35,969 bases of DNA from the NCBI GenBank assembly GCA_951801675.1, contig CATONX010000022.1, forward strand, positions 1-35,969, written 5' to 3'. The position numbers were made by a program, and so were the translations under genes. The stretch's first letter is position 1, and every line of letters starts with the position of its first letter. The notes under the pieces are model-generated. The model was given only the letters and a program-made list of their open reading frames with translations, searched no databases and was not told where the DNA came from. The stretch is from an uncultured Eubacteriales bacterium. GTDB lineage: Bacteria; Bacillota; Clostridia; Oscillospirales; Acutalibacteraceae. This document shows positions 7,110 through 14,284 of the stretch, one piece after another.

Positions 7110-7814
7110 ATGCTTTCTACCTTTCGAATTGCGGATCTTCTTGTCAATATGAACGTTCGCTATCCTCTGCTGCAGACGCGTGCGCAAGACTACCGGCTGG
7201 ATGGTCCCCCTTTGCAGGAATGTGACATTTCTATTGACATGACGGATGAACAGCTCAAAAAGCTGAATAATCCATATTTAGGACTCAGCGAATACGAATA
7301 CCTGGCCTATGGCTCCCGGTTTTACCGGCAGCTTTTGCGGTTTGACGGAATGATGCTGCACGCCTCGGCTGTGGCTTATCATGGAAAAGCCTATCTCTTT
7401 TCCGCTCCCTGCCAGACCGGTAAATCCACCCATGCGCAGCAATGGAAGGCCTGCTTCGGCCCGGAGGTATCGATCATCAACGACGACAAGCCGGCCATTC
7501 GGGTGAAAAACGGCGTTTTTTACGCATATGGCACTCCGTTTTCCGGAAAGACCGATCTCAACGAAAATGTTTGTGTTCCTTTGCAGGCCATCTGTATTCT
7601 GGAACAGGGGAACAGCAACGTCATTACGAAAATCAGCAGCAGCGAGGCAATTTTCCCCCTGCTGCACCAAACCAACCACTATCTGAGCGAAGAAAACATG
7701 CAGCGGCTGCTGAGTTTATTGGATCAGCTTGTCCGCAGCATTCCTGTCTACCAGCTCAGGTGTACCATCAGCGAAGAGGCCGCCCGCACCGCCTATGAAG
7801 CCATGCATGGATGA
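7110..7814 (+). CDS. HPr kinase/PEPCK-like P-loop protein
   Basis: 234 residues. A P-loop, APCQTGKSTH, is at residues 99-108, preceded by LHASAV (83-88) and followed by INDDKPAI (123-130) as the acidic metal-binding motif and YGTPFSGK (140-147). This order is that of the HprK-related kinases found in accessory peptide clusters; in paeninodin-type lasso clusters such a protein phosphorylates the precursor. The true HPr kinase N-terminal domain is absent, so it is not the catabolite-control HprK. GGAGG (7099-7103) precedes the ATG by 6 bases. First gene of a tight four-gene operon; phosphorylation of the small peptide or another partner is inference. Confidence 0.82.
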   Translation: MLSTFRIADLLVNMNVRYPLLQTRAQDYRLDGPPLQECDISIDMTDEQLKKLNNPYLGLSEYEYLAYGSRFYRQLLRFDGMMLHASAVAYHGKAYLFSAPCQTGKSTHAQQWKACFGPEVSIINDDKPAIRVKNGVFYAYGTPFSGKTDLNENVCVPLQAICILEQGNSNVITKISSSEAIFPLLHQTNHYLSEENMQRLLSLLDQLVRSIPVYQLRCTISEEAARTAYEAMHG

Positions 7815-7858
7815 CGGCCATCCACAGAAGCCTGATTATAACAGAAAGAGGGAAAAGC

Positions 7859-8125
7859 ATGAAACGAAAAGAGGGCTTTCTTTTAAGAAAAATTGACGAT
7901 ACCGCAATTGTAGTCCCGGTGGGTGAAACCTCCCGCTCTTTTCATGGAATGATTACGTTAAATGAGACCGGTGTCTTTCTTTGGGAGATGCTGTCCGGCG
8001 AAACGGGGCCGGATGCGCTGGCACAGGCGCTGTGCAGCACGTACCAAATCGACCGGGAAACGGCGGACAGGGATGTGGCGCGCTTTTTGGAGAAGGCGCA
8101 AAAGGCCGGATTGCTGGAGGAATAA
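7859..8125 (+). CDS. PqqD-like RRE domain protein
   Basis: 88 residues, a stand-alone PqqD-type fold. The sequence ITLNETGVFLWEML (32-45), a predicted helix, a Y at 62 and a final DVARFLEKAQKAGLLEE stretch follow the PqqD pattern (LNETaaxiWxxL ... dvxxFlxxLxxxGlL). Known PqqD-like domains are RiPP recognition elements that bind precursor leaders and deliver them to modifying enzymes. The ATG at 7859 is chosen for GAGGG 6 bases upstream; a longer frame from 7811 overlaps the kinase stop and has no ribosome site. It lies 44 bp after the kinase gene and 4 bp before the peptidase gene. Confidence 0.88.
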   Translation: MKRKEGFLLRKIDDTAIVVPVGETSRSFHGMITLNETGVFLWEMLSGETGPDALAQALCSTYQIDRETADRDVARFLEKAQKAGLLEE

Positions 8126-8129
8126 GACT

Positions 8130-8621
8130 TTGCCCGATCACAATGCTTCCACCCTTGCGGTGAATTTGGAAAAACTGCTGCCTCTTTTGGAGGAAGTATT
8201 CGCAAACGGGGGAGAATTCTCCCTGGTGGTGACTGGTACGAGTATGCTGCCGATGCTTCGGGACGGGAAGGACATGGCGATTCTGGTCGATCCTCCCTGC
8301 CGTCTGAATAAATACGACGTCCCTCTCTACCGACGGAAGGACGGCTCCTTTGTGCTTCACCGAGTCATTGGGATACGCAAGGACGGCTATGTGCTTTGCG
8401 GTGACAATCAGGTGATTCCGGAATACGGCATTGGGCACGATCAGGTGGTGGCTGTGCTGGCGGCATTTGTCCGCGACGGTGTGCGCATCCCGTGCAGCGA
8501 TCCGCGCTGGCGCAGGTACGCGGTATGCCGGACGGCTTTGCGCCCTATGCGCCGGATAGCGGGAAAAGGGAAACGGCTGCTAAACCGGATGTGCAAAAAA
8601 AGAGGAGTGGAAAAACGGTGA
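8130..8621 (+). CDS. S24/S26 family peptidase (signal-peptidase-like, Ser/His type)
   Basis: 163 residues from a TTG start at 8130, chosen because GGAGG (8116-8120) is 9 bases upstream and no ATG or GTG fits. TGTSMLPMLRDG holds the nucleophile S38 of the signal peptidase/LexA superfamily. VLHRVIG puts a His (H77) where bacterial signal peptidase I has Lys, as in SipW/ER-type enzymes, and GDNQ at 91-94 is the conserved box E. No membrane anchor is visible; the C-terminal 45 residues are very basic. It is probably a cytoplasmic or peripheral protease acting on a partner peptide or protein. It overlaps the ABC gene by 4 bases (GTGA), so translation is likely coupled. Confidence 0.82.
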   Translation: MPDHNASTLAVNLEKLLPLLEEVFANGGEFSLVVTGTSMLPMLRDGKDMAILVDPPCRLNKYDVPLYRRKDGSFVLHRVIGIRKDGYVLCGDNQVIPEYGIGHDQVVAVLAAFVRDGVRIPCSDPRWRRYAVCRTALRPMRRIAGKGKRLLNRMCKKRGVEKR

Positions 8622-10318
8622 AAAGAAAAGGGGACGGCCCCACCCTCCGATGGATATTTCGAAATTCAAAGAAACAGTTTGCTCCTTTGGCTGTCTTGCT
8701 GCTTATCCAAATCCTGCTTTCGGTTTTAACGGTGCTCTTTGCTTTACTCTGCCGGGAGATTCTCGACAGTGTCAGCGCCTCGCAGAAAGATCTCAGCCGG
8801 ATGCTTACCTTTGCCGGTCTGCTTTTGGGCTTGGTTTTGTTTCAGTTTTTGCTACAGCTCATGAGCCGGAATATGCTGGAACGGATCAAGGCCAAGTTGG
8901 AGATCTCATTGAAAAGCAGCCTGTTTTCCAGTATCTTGCGAAAAAAATACGGGGAAATTACCGGTTATCACAGCGGCGAGCTGTTAAATCGGCTGGTGAA
9001 CGACGTTACCGTGGTTACCGACGGAATCACCACCATTCTGCCCGGCCTGGTATCCATGATCACGAAGCTTGGAAGTGCATTCGCCGCCCTGATTCTTTTG
9101 GACAAAATGTTCGCCGTCATTTTTTTAGTAGGCGGAGTGCTTCTCTTTTTGCTGACGCGTCTGTTTCGCAGTCTGCTCAAGCGGATGCACAAGCAGGTAC
9201 AGGAAACGGACGGAAAGGTCCGCTCCTTTTTGCAGGAGGCGCTGGCCAACCTGCTGATGATCAAAGCCTTTTCCATAGAGCAAAAGGCCCAGAAAAAGGC
9301 GGACGACTTGCAGCAGCTTCACTTTGTGGCAAGGATGAAGCAGCGGACAGTCAATATATTCGCCAATTCCGGGATTGGTCTTCTCTTTCAGGCGGGTTAT
9401 CTCTTTTCCCTGGTCTTCTGCGCGTACAAGCTGTTTCTGGGCGTGATGAGCTTTGGCACCCTTACGGCCATTCTCCAGCTGGTAAACCAGGTTCAGTCGC
9501 CTTTTGTCAATCTCTCCGGGCTGATGCCGAAATATTATGCGGCGCTGGCGTCAGCGGAACGAATCATGGAAATAGAAGAGATGCCTAACGAGAGCGAGCC
9601 GCGTTCCTTCTCCAATCACGGACCTACTGAAAAACTGGATGCGCGCTCCTTTTACTCCTCGCTGGAGCGGGTGGTCTTTTCCCATGTTTCCTTTTCCTAT
9701 CCATCCTCTTCCCCGGTCTTGCAAGACGTTTCGTTTTCCATTGAGCGAAACGAATTTCTCGCGGTTACCGGACTTTCCGGAATCGGCAAAAGTACGGTAC
9801 TCAAGCTGCTGCTGGGTGTCTATCCCACCGACAGCGGGGAAATCTTTTTCGAGTCAGCGCAGGGGCGCGTCCCGGTCAGCTGGCAAACGAGAGAGCTGTT
9901 TGCTTATGTACCCCAAGGGAATTTCATTATGTCCGGCACCATCCGGGAAAATTTGCTTTTTGTAAAAGGGGACGCGACTCAGGAGGAGTTGCACTGGGCT
10001 CTTCGTATCAGTTGCGCACAAGAGTTTCTGCAGACGCTGCCAGACGGGCTGGACACGATGATGAATGAAAAGGGCAGCGGCCTGTCGGAAGGACAGATTC
10101 AGCGTCTGGCCATCGCGCGAGCGGTGCTTTCCAAAGCGCCCATTCTCTTGCTTGACGAGGTTACCTCCGCCTTGGATGAGGAAACGGAGGCCCGCCTTTT
10201 AAGGAATTTAAAAGAGCTGTCGGACATTACGTGCATCATTATCTCCCACAAAAAGGCCGCTGTAGACCTGTGCGACAAAACCCTTACCATTTTTAACGGG
10301 AGCGTATCCATCGCGTGA
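8618..10318 (+). CDS. ABC transporter, fused membrane and ATPase domains (exporter type)
   Basis: 566 residues from a GTG at 8618 that overlaps the peptidase stop; AGGAG (8603-8607) is 10 bases upstream. About six membrane segments span residues 20-300, a type I exporter membrane domain. The nucleotide-binding domain has Walker A GLSGIGKST (385-393), Q-loop Q433, signature LSEGQ (489-493), Walker B LLLDE ending D513/E514, D-loop SALD and H-loop H544, so it should be an active homodimeric exporter. There is no N-terminal C39 peptidase domain; the separate S24/S26 peptidase next door could fill that role. A bidirectional terminator lies 36 bp after the stop. Substrate unknown; export of the island's peptide is the natural hypothesis. 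Confidence 0.92.
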   Translation: MKRKGDGPTLRWIFRNSKKQFAPLAVLLLIQILLSVLTVLFALLCREILDSVSASQKDLSRMLTFAGLLLGLVLFQFLLQLMSRNMLERIKAKLEISLKSSLFSSILRKKYGEITGYHSGELLNRLVNDVTVVTDGITTILPGLVSMITKLGSAFAALILLDKMFAVIFLVGGVLLFLLTRLFRSLLKRMHKQVQETDGKVRSFLQEALANLLMIKAFSIEQKAQKKADDLQQLHFVARMKQRTVNIFANSGIGLLFQAGYLFSLVFCAYKLFLGVMSFGTLTAILQLVNQVQSPFVNLSGLMPKYYAALASAERIMEIEEMPNESEPRSFSNHGPTEKLDARSFYSSLERVVFSHVSFSYPSSSPVLQDVSFSIERNEFLAVTGLSGIGKSTVLKLLLGVYPTDSGEIFFESAQGRVPVSWQTRELFAYVPQGNFIMSGTIRENLLFVKGDATQEELHWALRISCAQEFLQTLPDGLDTMMNEKGSGLSEGQIQRLAIARAVLSKAPILLLDEVTSALDEETEARLLRNLKELSDITCIIISHKKAAVDLCDKTLTIFNGSVSIA

Positions 10319-10353
10319 TCACACCGGTTTTTCCTTTGGCGATTGAGAAACAG

Positions 10354-10392
10354 AAAAAGAACCCCGAAACCAAATGGTTTCGGGGTTCTTTT
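10354..10392. terminator. Bidirectional terminator between the ABC operon and the tRNA genes
   Basis: A stem of about 18 bp (AAGAACCCCGAAACC paired with GGTTTCGGGGTTCTT plus flanking A/T) closes an AAAT loop. The T-run on each strand makes it usable from both sides. It directly abuts the encoded CCA end of tRNA-Thr. Confidence 0.92.
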
Positions 10393-10468
<76 letters not shown>

Positions 10469-10470
10469 AT

Positions 10471-10547
10471 TGGCGACCCGGAACGGGCTCGAACCGTCGA
10501 CCTCTAGCGTGACAGGCTAGCGTTCTAACCAGCTGAACTACCGGGCC
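10471..10547 (-). tRNA. tRNA-Asp (anticodon GTC)
   Basis: 77 bases including an encoded CCA. The acceptor arms GGCCCGG/CCGGGTC pair with one G-T, the anticodon stem CTAGC/GCTAG encloses CTGTCAC with anticodon GTC, and the T-arm has GTTCGAGCC. It is the first gene of the transcript. Confidence 0.97.
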
Positions 10548-10633
10548 AGCTTAGTGACCATTGCCTCTGAAAAATTAGCACTTTTCCGATAAAACCCGGA
10601 AGGTTTGCACTCACTTTTCATGCAACGTTGCTT

Positions 10634-10662
10634 ATTATACCGTGAAGTTGGGACGCTGTCAA
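10634..10662 (-). promoter_or_regulatory. Promoter of the tRNA-Asp/tRNA-Thr transcript
   Basis: On the minus strand a perfect TTGACA (10662-10657) and TATAAT (10639-10634) with a 17-bp spacer, about 80 bp before tRNA-Asp. Confidence 0.9.
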
Positions 10663-10734
10663 GAGATTTTTTTGGGTTTTTCGAAAAAAATCGAAAAATT
10701 GGTTTTTTCTCCGTTTCAGCTAGAATGCCCTGCA

Positions 10735-10771
10735 CAAAAAACGCTGCGGCAGCCCTTCGACTGCCGCAGCG
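10735..10771 (-). terminator. Terminator of pduL
   Basis: A perfect 10-bp stem (GCTGCGGCAG/CTGCCGCAGC, 10743-10752 and 10761-10770) with an 8-base loop and a T-run on the minus strand. Confidence 0.92.
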
Positions 10772-10791
10772 CATCGAAAACGGACAAGGAT

Positions 10792-11364
10792 TTATTTGAT
10801 GATTTCGCCTTCCATGTTGCCGGTGCAGCCGGCCGCATTGGATTCATCCGTATCAATGTGCATCGCCAGAGCAAACTTCGGGCTGACACGCACCACCACA
10901 TCGCCAAACGTCAGGCTTCTTTCCGCGGAGGTGATTTTTACGCCGACGACCTGCTTATCTTCCACACCGAACTCCTGGGCATCGGCCGGAGTCATGTGAA
11001 TGTGGCGCTTGGCGGCGATGACGCCGCAGGGGATCTCCACCTCGCCGCAGGGGCCGACAATTTTACATCCCGGGGTACCTTCGATATCACCGGACTCACG
11101 CACCGGAGCGGCAATACCGATGGAACGGGCGTCGGTCAACGAAATTTCCACCTGAGAGCTGGGACGCACCGGGCCTAAGATGGAAACGTTTTTGAGTTCC
11201 TTCTTGGGGCCGACCACCGTCACCCGCTCTTCACAGGCAAACTGGCCCGGCTGGGACAGCATCTTCTTAACGGTAAGCTGCGCGCCCTCGCCAAACAGCG
11301 TCGCCAGGTCGGCGGCGGACAGATGGACATGGCGGGCAGAGGTTTCAACCAAAATCTTTTTCAC
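10792..11364 (-). CDS. pduL: Phosphate propanoyltransferase / phosphotransacetylase (PduL)
   Basis: 190 residues. Both PduL half-domains are visible: ETSARHVHLS near residues 7-16 and AAKRHIHMTP in the middle, with MHIDTDESNAAG near the end; the paired His motifs bind the active-site zinc. PduL interconverts acyl-CoA and acyl phosphate. No microcompartment genes and no targeting-peptide extension are present, so a cytosolic acetyl-CoA to acetyl-phosphate role in fermentation, in place of Pta, is likely. GTG at 11364 is preferred because AAGGAG ends 9 bases before it; the in-frame ATG at 11373 directly touches the ribosome site. The gene is a single transcription unit. Confidence 0.93.
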   Translation of the reverse strand: MKKILVETSARHVHLSAADLATLFGEGAQLTVKKMLSQPGQFACEERVTVVGPKKELKNVSILGPVRPSSQVEISLTDARSIGIAAPVRESGDIEGTPGCKIVGPCGEVEIPCGVIAAKRHIHMTPADAQEFGVEDKQVVGVKITSAERSLTFGDVVVRVSPKFALAMHIDTDESNAAGCTGNMEGEIIK

Positions 11365-11399
11365 GACATGCATCTCCTTATATATACACTTTTCGGTTT

Positions 11400-11429
11400 A
11401 TTATACCATAAGCGAACAGAAGAAATCAA
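11400..11429 (-). promoter_or_regulatory. Promoter of pduL
   Basis: On the minus strand TTGATT (11429-11424), an 18-bp spacer and TATAAT (11405-11400), about 36 bp before the start codon. Confidence 0.7.
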
Positions 11430-11453
11430 CTGCTAACTGGAAAAGAGATGCTA

Positions 11454-12677
11454 TTATACGTATCCCAGCTTCTTAAGCGTGTTATAGGTGAGGTTACGCC
11501 GGTAGGTGTACTTTCCCATGACCGGGTTTTCCAGCGCGTAAGCGTGGAAATTATCCAGGTTCAGGGCTTTGCCTGCCTTCTCGATGGTATCGAGAATCTC
11601 GCGGGCACGCTTGGGGCTCTGATTATAAAGGTCCGCATAGTAGATAAGCGCTCCTTCTTCGGTAATCCCCCGGTTGCGGCCGAAGCGCAGGTACTCGGAA
11701 ATGTCTTCCTCCGCTGTGGAGTCCTGCACGGTTTTGCTCACGTCGGTAGCCAGAAGCCCGCGCATGATGGACGCTTCCGACGAGGTCAGAATGCGTTCAT
11801 TCCAGATGTAATTGGTCTGATGCAGCTCGTCGAGCATGGAGGAACCGGTCAGGTGGCTTTCCACCGTCTTCGGGTCCTGAATGAGCATGTTTTTCACCAG
11901 GTCGTGAGCACGGGTGGCGTGCCATCCCAGGCAGCCGATGCTCAGCGCCTTGTTGTCATCCGGGATGACAGTGGTATAAGTTCCTTCGTTGGCCACGATG
12001 ACCACCCGCGCGTCCCGCAGCAGACGATAGGCATCCACCTCGCTCTGGGTTACCTGGAACGCGTAAGGCTCGGACGCCGTGCCGTAAGGGTCGTCCCGAA
12101 CATAGGCCGTCACCGTATAGGTCCCGGCTTGGAGCTTTTCATTCTGATAGTCTTCATAAACCACGTTTCCCGCCGTATCCCGCAGCTCCAGGCGAACTTT
12201 GGCAAGGTCAGGGTAATTCTCCACCGTGCAGTAAGCGGAGGTGTTTTTCAGCTCCACCGCCGCAACCACCGGCTTCGGTACATTGGAAAGCACGGAAATG
12301 GTAATCTCCCGGTTGGCGGAATCCACATACTGGTTGCCCGCCACTACCTGATAGGTCTTCTCCCCTACCTGCGCAATGGAGAAAGAAACCGTCCAGTAAA
12401 GCCGGCCGCTCTTGTCCACCGCGCCGTCCGACGCCTGGGCAACCAAGCCGCCATTTTGGTCATACACCTGCACATGGGTGGTGCTGCGCCCGGTTACCAC
12501 CTGAAGCTGCACCGAATCACCCACATGGATGGTGCCAGGCTCCGCCTTAACCGCATACAACGTGTCCGCCACCGTAGCAAGCTCCGAATAGGTTGGCGCC
12601 GCCGACACCGACTGCGCGCCGCAAAGGACCATTGCCATAAACAAGGCCGACGCAATCATTCGCTTGGATCTTTTCAT
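11454..12677 (-). CDS. Secreted protein with Ig-like region and lysozyme-like C-terminal domain
   Basis: 407 residues. The signal peptide is clear (MKRSKRM, hydrophobic core, cleavage near VSA-AP at 27). Residues about 40-200 look like two beta-sandwich modules of the Ig type. From about 207 the sequence changes: VVIVANEGTY places a Glu at 221, followed by DDNKALSIGCLGWH (230-243). I recall this NEG...DN.ALSIG..qWH layout from clostridial exported proteins thought to be peptidoglycan hydrolases, so a cell-wall glycosidase is my best guess; the chemistry is unproven. The ATG at 12677 has GGAGG 5 bases upstream. I see no clear promoter in the 100 bp before it and no terminator after it. Confidence 0.75.
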   Translation of the reverse strand: MKRSKRMIASALFMAMVLCGAQSVSAAPTYSELATVADTLYAVKAEPGTIHVGDSVQLQVVTGRSTTHVQVYDQNGGLVAQASDGAVDKSGRLYWTVSFSIAQVGEKTYQVVAGNQYVDSANREITISVLSNVPKPVVAAVELKNTSAYCTVENYPDLAKVRLELRDTAGNVVYEDYQNEKLQAGTYTVTAYVRDDPYGTASEPYAFQVTQSEVDAYRLLRDARVVIVANEGTYTTVIPDDNKALSIGCLGWHATRAHDLVKNMLIQDPKTVESHLTGSSMLDELHQTNYIWNERILTSSEASIMRGLLATDVSKTVQDSTAEEDISEYLRFGRNRGITEEGALIYYADLYNQSPKRAREILDTIEKAGKALNLDNFHAYALENPVMGKYTYRRNLTYNTLKKLGYV

Positions 12678-12783
12678 CGTAACCTCCGTCCTGCAGCACC
12701 GGGCTTGCGTTTCCCAGGCTGCATCCCATCCCTTATCTCTGCAACAAATTTGCACTTTTGGAGTCTCGTCCCAGTTTCGCCGA

Positions 12784-12836
12784 TAAAAGAAAAAATGAGA
12801 CGATAGGAGGGCTGGGCCCTTCCTATTATCTCATTT
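12784..12836 (-). terminator. Terminator of prfB
   Basis: A long, slightly interrupted stem (ATGAGA, ATAGGA and GGG blocks against their complements, about 12795-12835) is followed on the minus strand by TTTTTTCTTTT. Confidence 0.85.
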
Positions 12837-12924
12837 ATTCTAGCAGAAAAAGTGACTTTTTTCAACTAAATTTCCACGGAAAAGGTAAGATATTCTCACA
12901 ATGAATCCCAGCGAATTCCTGCAG

Positions 12925-14055
12925 TTACAGATCCAGGTTTTCCTGGAGCTGACCCAGGCTCTGGGCTTTTAAATACGCATTGATAAACCCGTCCAGGTCC
13001 CCGTCCATGACGGCATTGATGTTGCCCATTTCATAGCCGGTGCGATGGTCCTTCACGAGGGTATAGGGCATGAACACATAGGAACGAATCTGAGAGCCCC
13101 AGCCGATTTCCTTCTGCTCTCCCTTGATGTCCTCGATGCGGTCGAGATGCTCGCGCTCCTTGATTTCCACCAGCTTCGACTTGAGCATAGTCATACAAAC
13201 CGCCCGGTTCTGATGCTGGCTGCGCTCATTCTGGCAAGCCACCACGATGCCGGTGGGAAGATGGGTGATGCGAACCGCCGAAGAGGTCTTATTGACCTTC
13301 TGGCCTCCCGCGCCCGAGGAACGGTAGGTATCCACCTTCAGGTCTTCGTCCTTAATGTCGATCTGGATCTCGTCGTTGATCTCCGGGATAATCTCCAGGC
13401 TTGCAAAAGAAGTATGCCGCCGGCCCGACGCGTCGAAGGGAGATACCCGCACCAGCCGATGCACCCCCACCTCGCTCTTTAAATAGCCGTAAGCGTTGAG
13501 CCCTTCCACCAGGATGGAGGCGCTTTTGATTCCCGCTTCTTCCCCGTCGAGATAGTCGAGAATCTTATACTTGAAGCCGTGGCGCTCGGCCCAGCGGGTA
13601 TACATCCGGTAGAGCATCTCCGCCCAGTCCTGGGCCTCGGTGCCGCCGGCGCCCGCGTGAAAGGTGAGGATGGCATTGTTCTGGTCGTATTCACCGGTCA
13701 GCAGCGTGGACAGCTTCTGGGTTTCCAGCTCGTTTTGCACCCGCTCCACGTTTTCCTTGGCTTCTTCGAAATGAGAAAGATCCCCTTCCTCGTCGGCGAT
13801 TTCGATGAGCATGAGGGTTTCCTCGAAGTCGTCGGACAAGGACTGATAGGCGGCGATCTTATTTTTGATGCCGCTGATCTTGCGAAGCACCTTTTGGGAA
13901 TTGTCCATATCGTCCCAGAAGTTCGGCTGGGCGGACTGCTCCTCCAGCTTCGCCTGCTCTTCCTTCAATGCGTTGAGGCCCATAGCCTCGGCCAGTTCCA
14001 TCAGGTCGGGCTGCATGCCTTCCAGCTTTAATTTTAGTTCTTCGTACTGTATCAC
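12925..14055 (-). CDS. prfB: Peptide chain release factor 2
   Basis: 376 residues. The stop-recognition tripeptide SPF (205-207) marks RF2, which reads UGA and UAA, and GGQ (250-252) is the catalytic loop that triggers peptidyl-tRNA hydrolysis. The N-terminal coiled-coil region runs uninterrupted: there is no in-frame TGA and no CTTTGAC slippery site near codon 25, so the programmed frameshift that controls RF2 in E. coli and B. subtilis is absent. The start is GTG at 14055 with AAAGGA about 10 bases upstream. This GTG overlaps the TGA of a short upstream frame (GTGA). It diverges from the RING-like gene and ends before a strong terminator. Confidence 0.96.
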   Translation of the reverse strand: MIQYEELKLKLEGMQPDLMELAEAMGLNALKEEQAKLEEQSAQPNFWDDMDNSQKVLRKISGIKNKIAAYQSLSDDFEETLMLIEIADEEGDLSHFEEAKENVERVQNELETQKLSTLLTGEYDQNNAILTFHAGAGGTEAQDWAEMLYRMYTRWAERHGFKYKILDYLDGEEAGIKSASILVEGLNAYGYLKSEVGVHRLVRVSPFDASGRRHTSFASLEIIPEINDEIQIDIKDEDLKVDTYRSSGAGGQKVNKTSSAVRITHLPTGIVVACQNERSQHQNRAVCMTMLKSKLVEIKEREHLDRIEDIKGEQKEIGWGSQIRSYVFMPYTLVKDHRTGYEMGNINAVMDGDLDGFINAYLKAQSLGQLQENLDL

Positions 14056-14123
14056 GTTCTCTTCATCCTTTTTTGCAGATTCAAGCGCCTTTTGTGCGCA
14101 GACAGCATTGCCATAACAGATGT

Positions 14124-14152
14124 ATTATAGTGCGAAAACGCAGTAAAGTAAA
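14124..14152 (-). promoter_or_regulatory. Promoter of prfB
   Basis: On the minus strand TTTACT (14152-14147), a 17-bp spacer and TATAAT (14129-14124). The leader to the GTG is about 60 bases. Confidence 0.65.
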
Positions 14153-14193
14153 GGAAAACGCGGCGGACAAAACAATCTTTTCGCAAAGAAGGA

Positions 14194-14222
14194 TTGAACA
14201 AACGAAGAGGTTTGGTTATAAT
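14194..14222 (+). promoter_or_regulatory. Promoter of the RING/zinc-ribbon membrane protein gene
   Basis: TTGAAC (14194-14199) and TATAAT (14217-14222) with a 17-bp spacer, 62 bp before the ATG. It is back to back with the prfB promoter. Confidence 0.8.
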
Positions 14223-14284
14223 AGTAAAGAAAAGCGGAAAATTTGACAAGCGATTTTGTCCTTTTGAACACAGGAGGTTCTTCT

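Noticed and set aside
2779-10318. The island as a standard lasso-peptide cluster
   Set aside because: No asparagine-synthetase-like cyclase and no transglutaminase-like B2 protease are encoded in the window, so the lasso label is not supported.
12840-12924. A second gene or RNA between the prfB stop and its terminator
   Set aside because: AT-rich 85 bp without a ribosome site, frame or stable stem.
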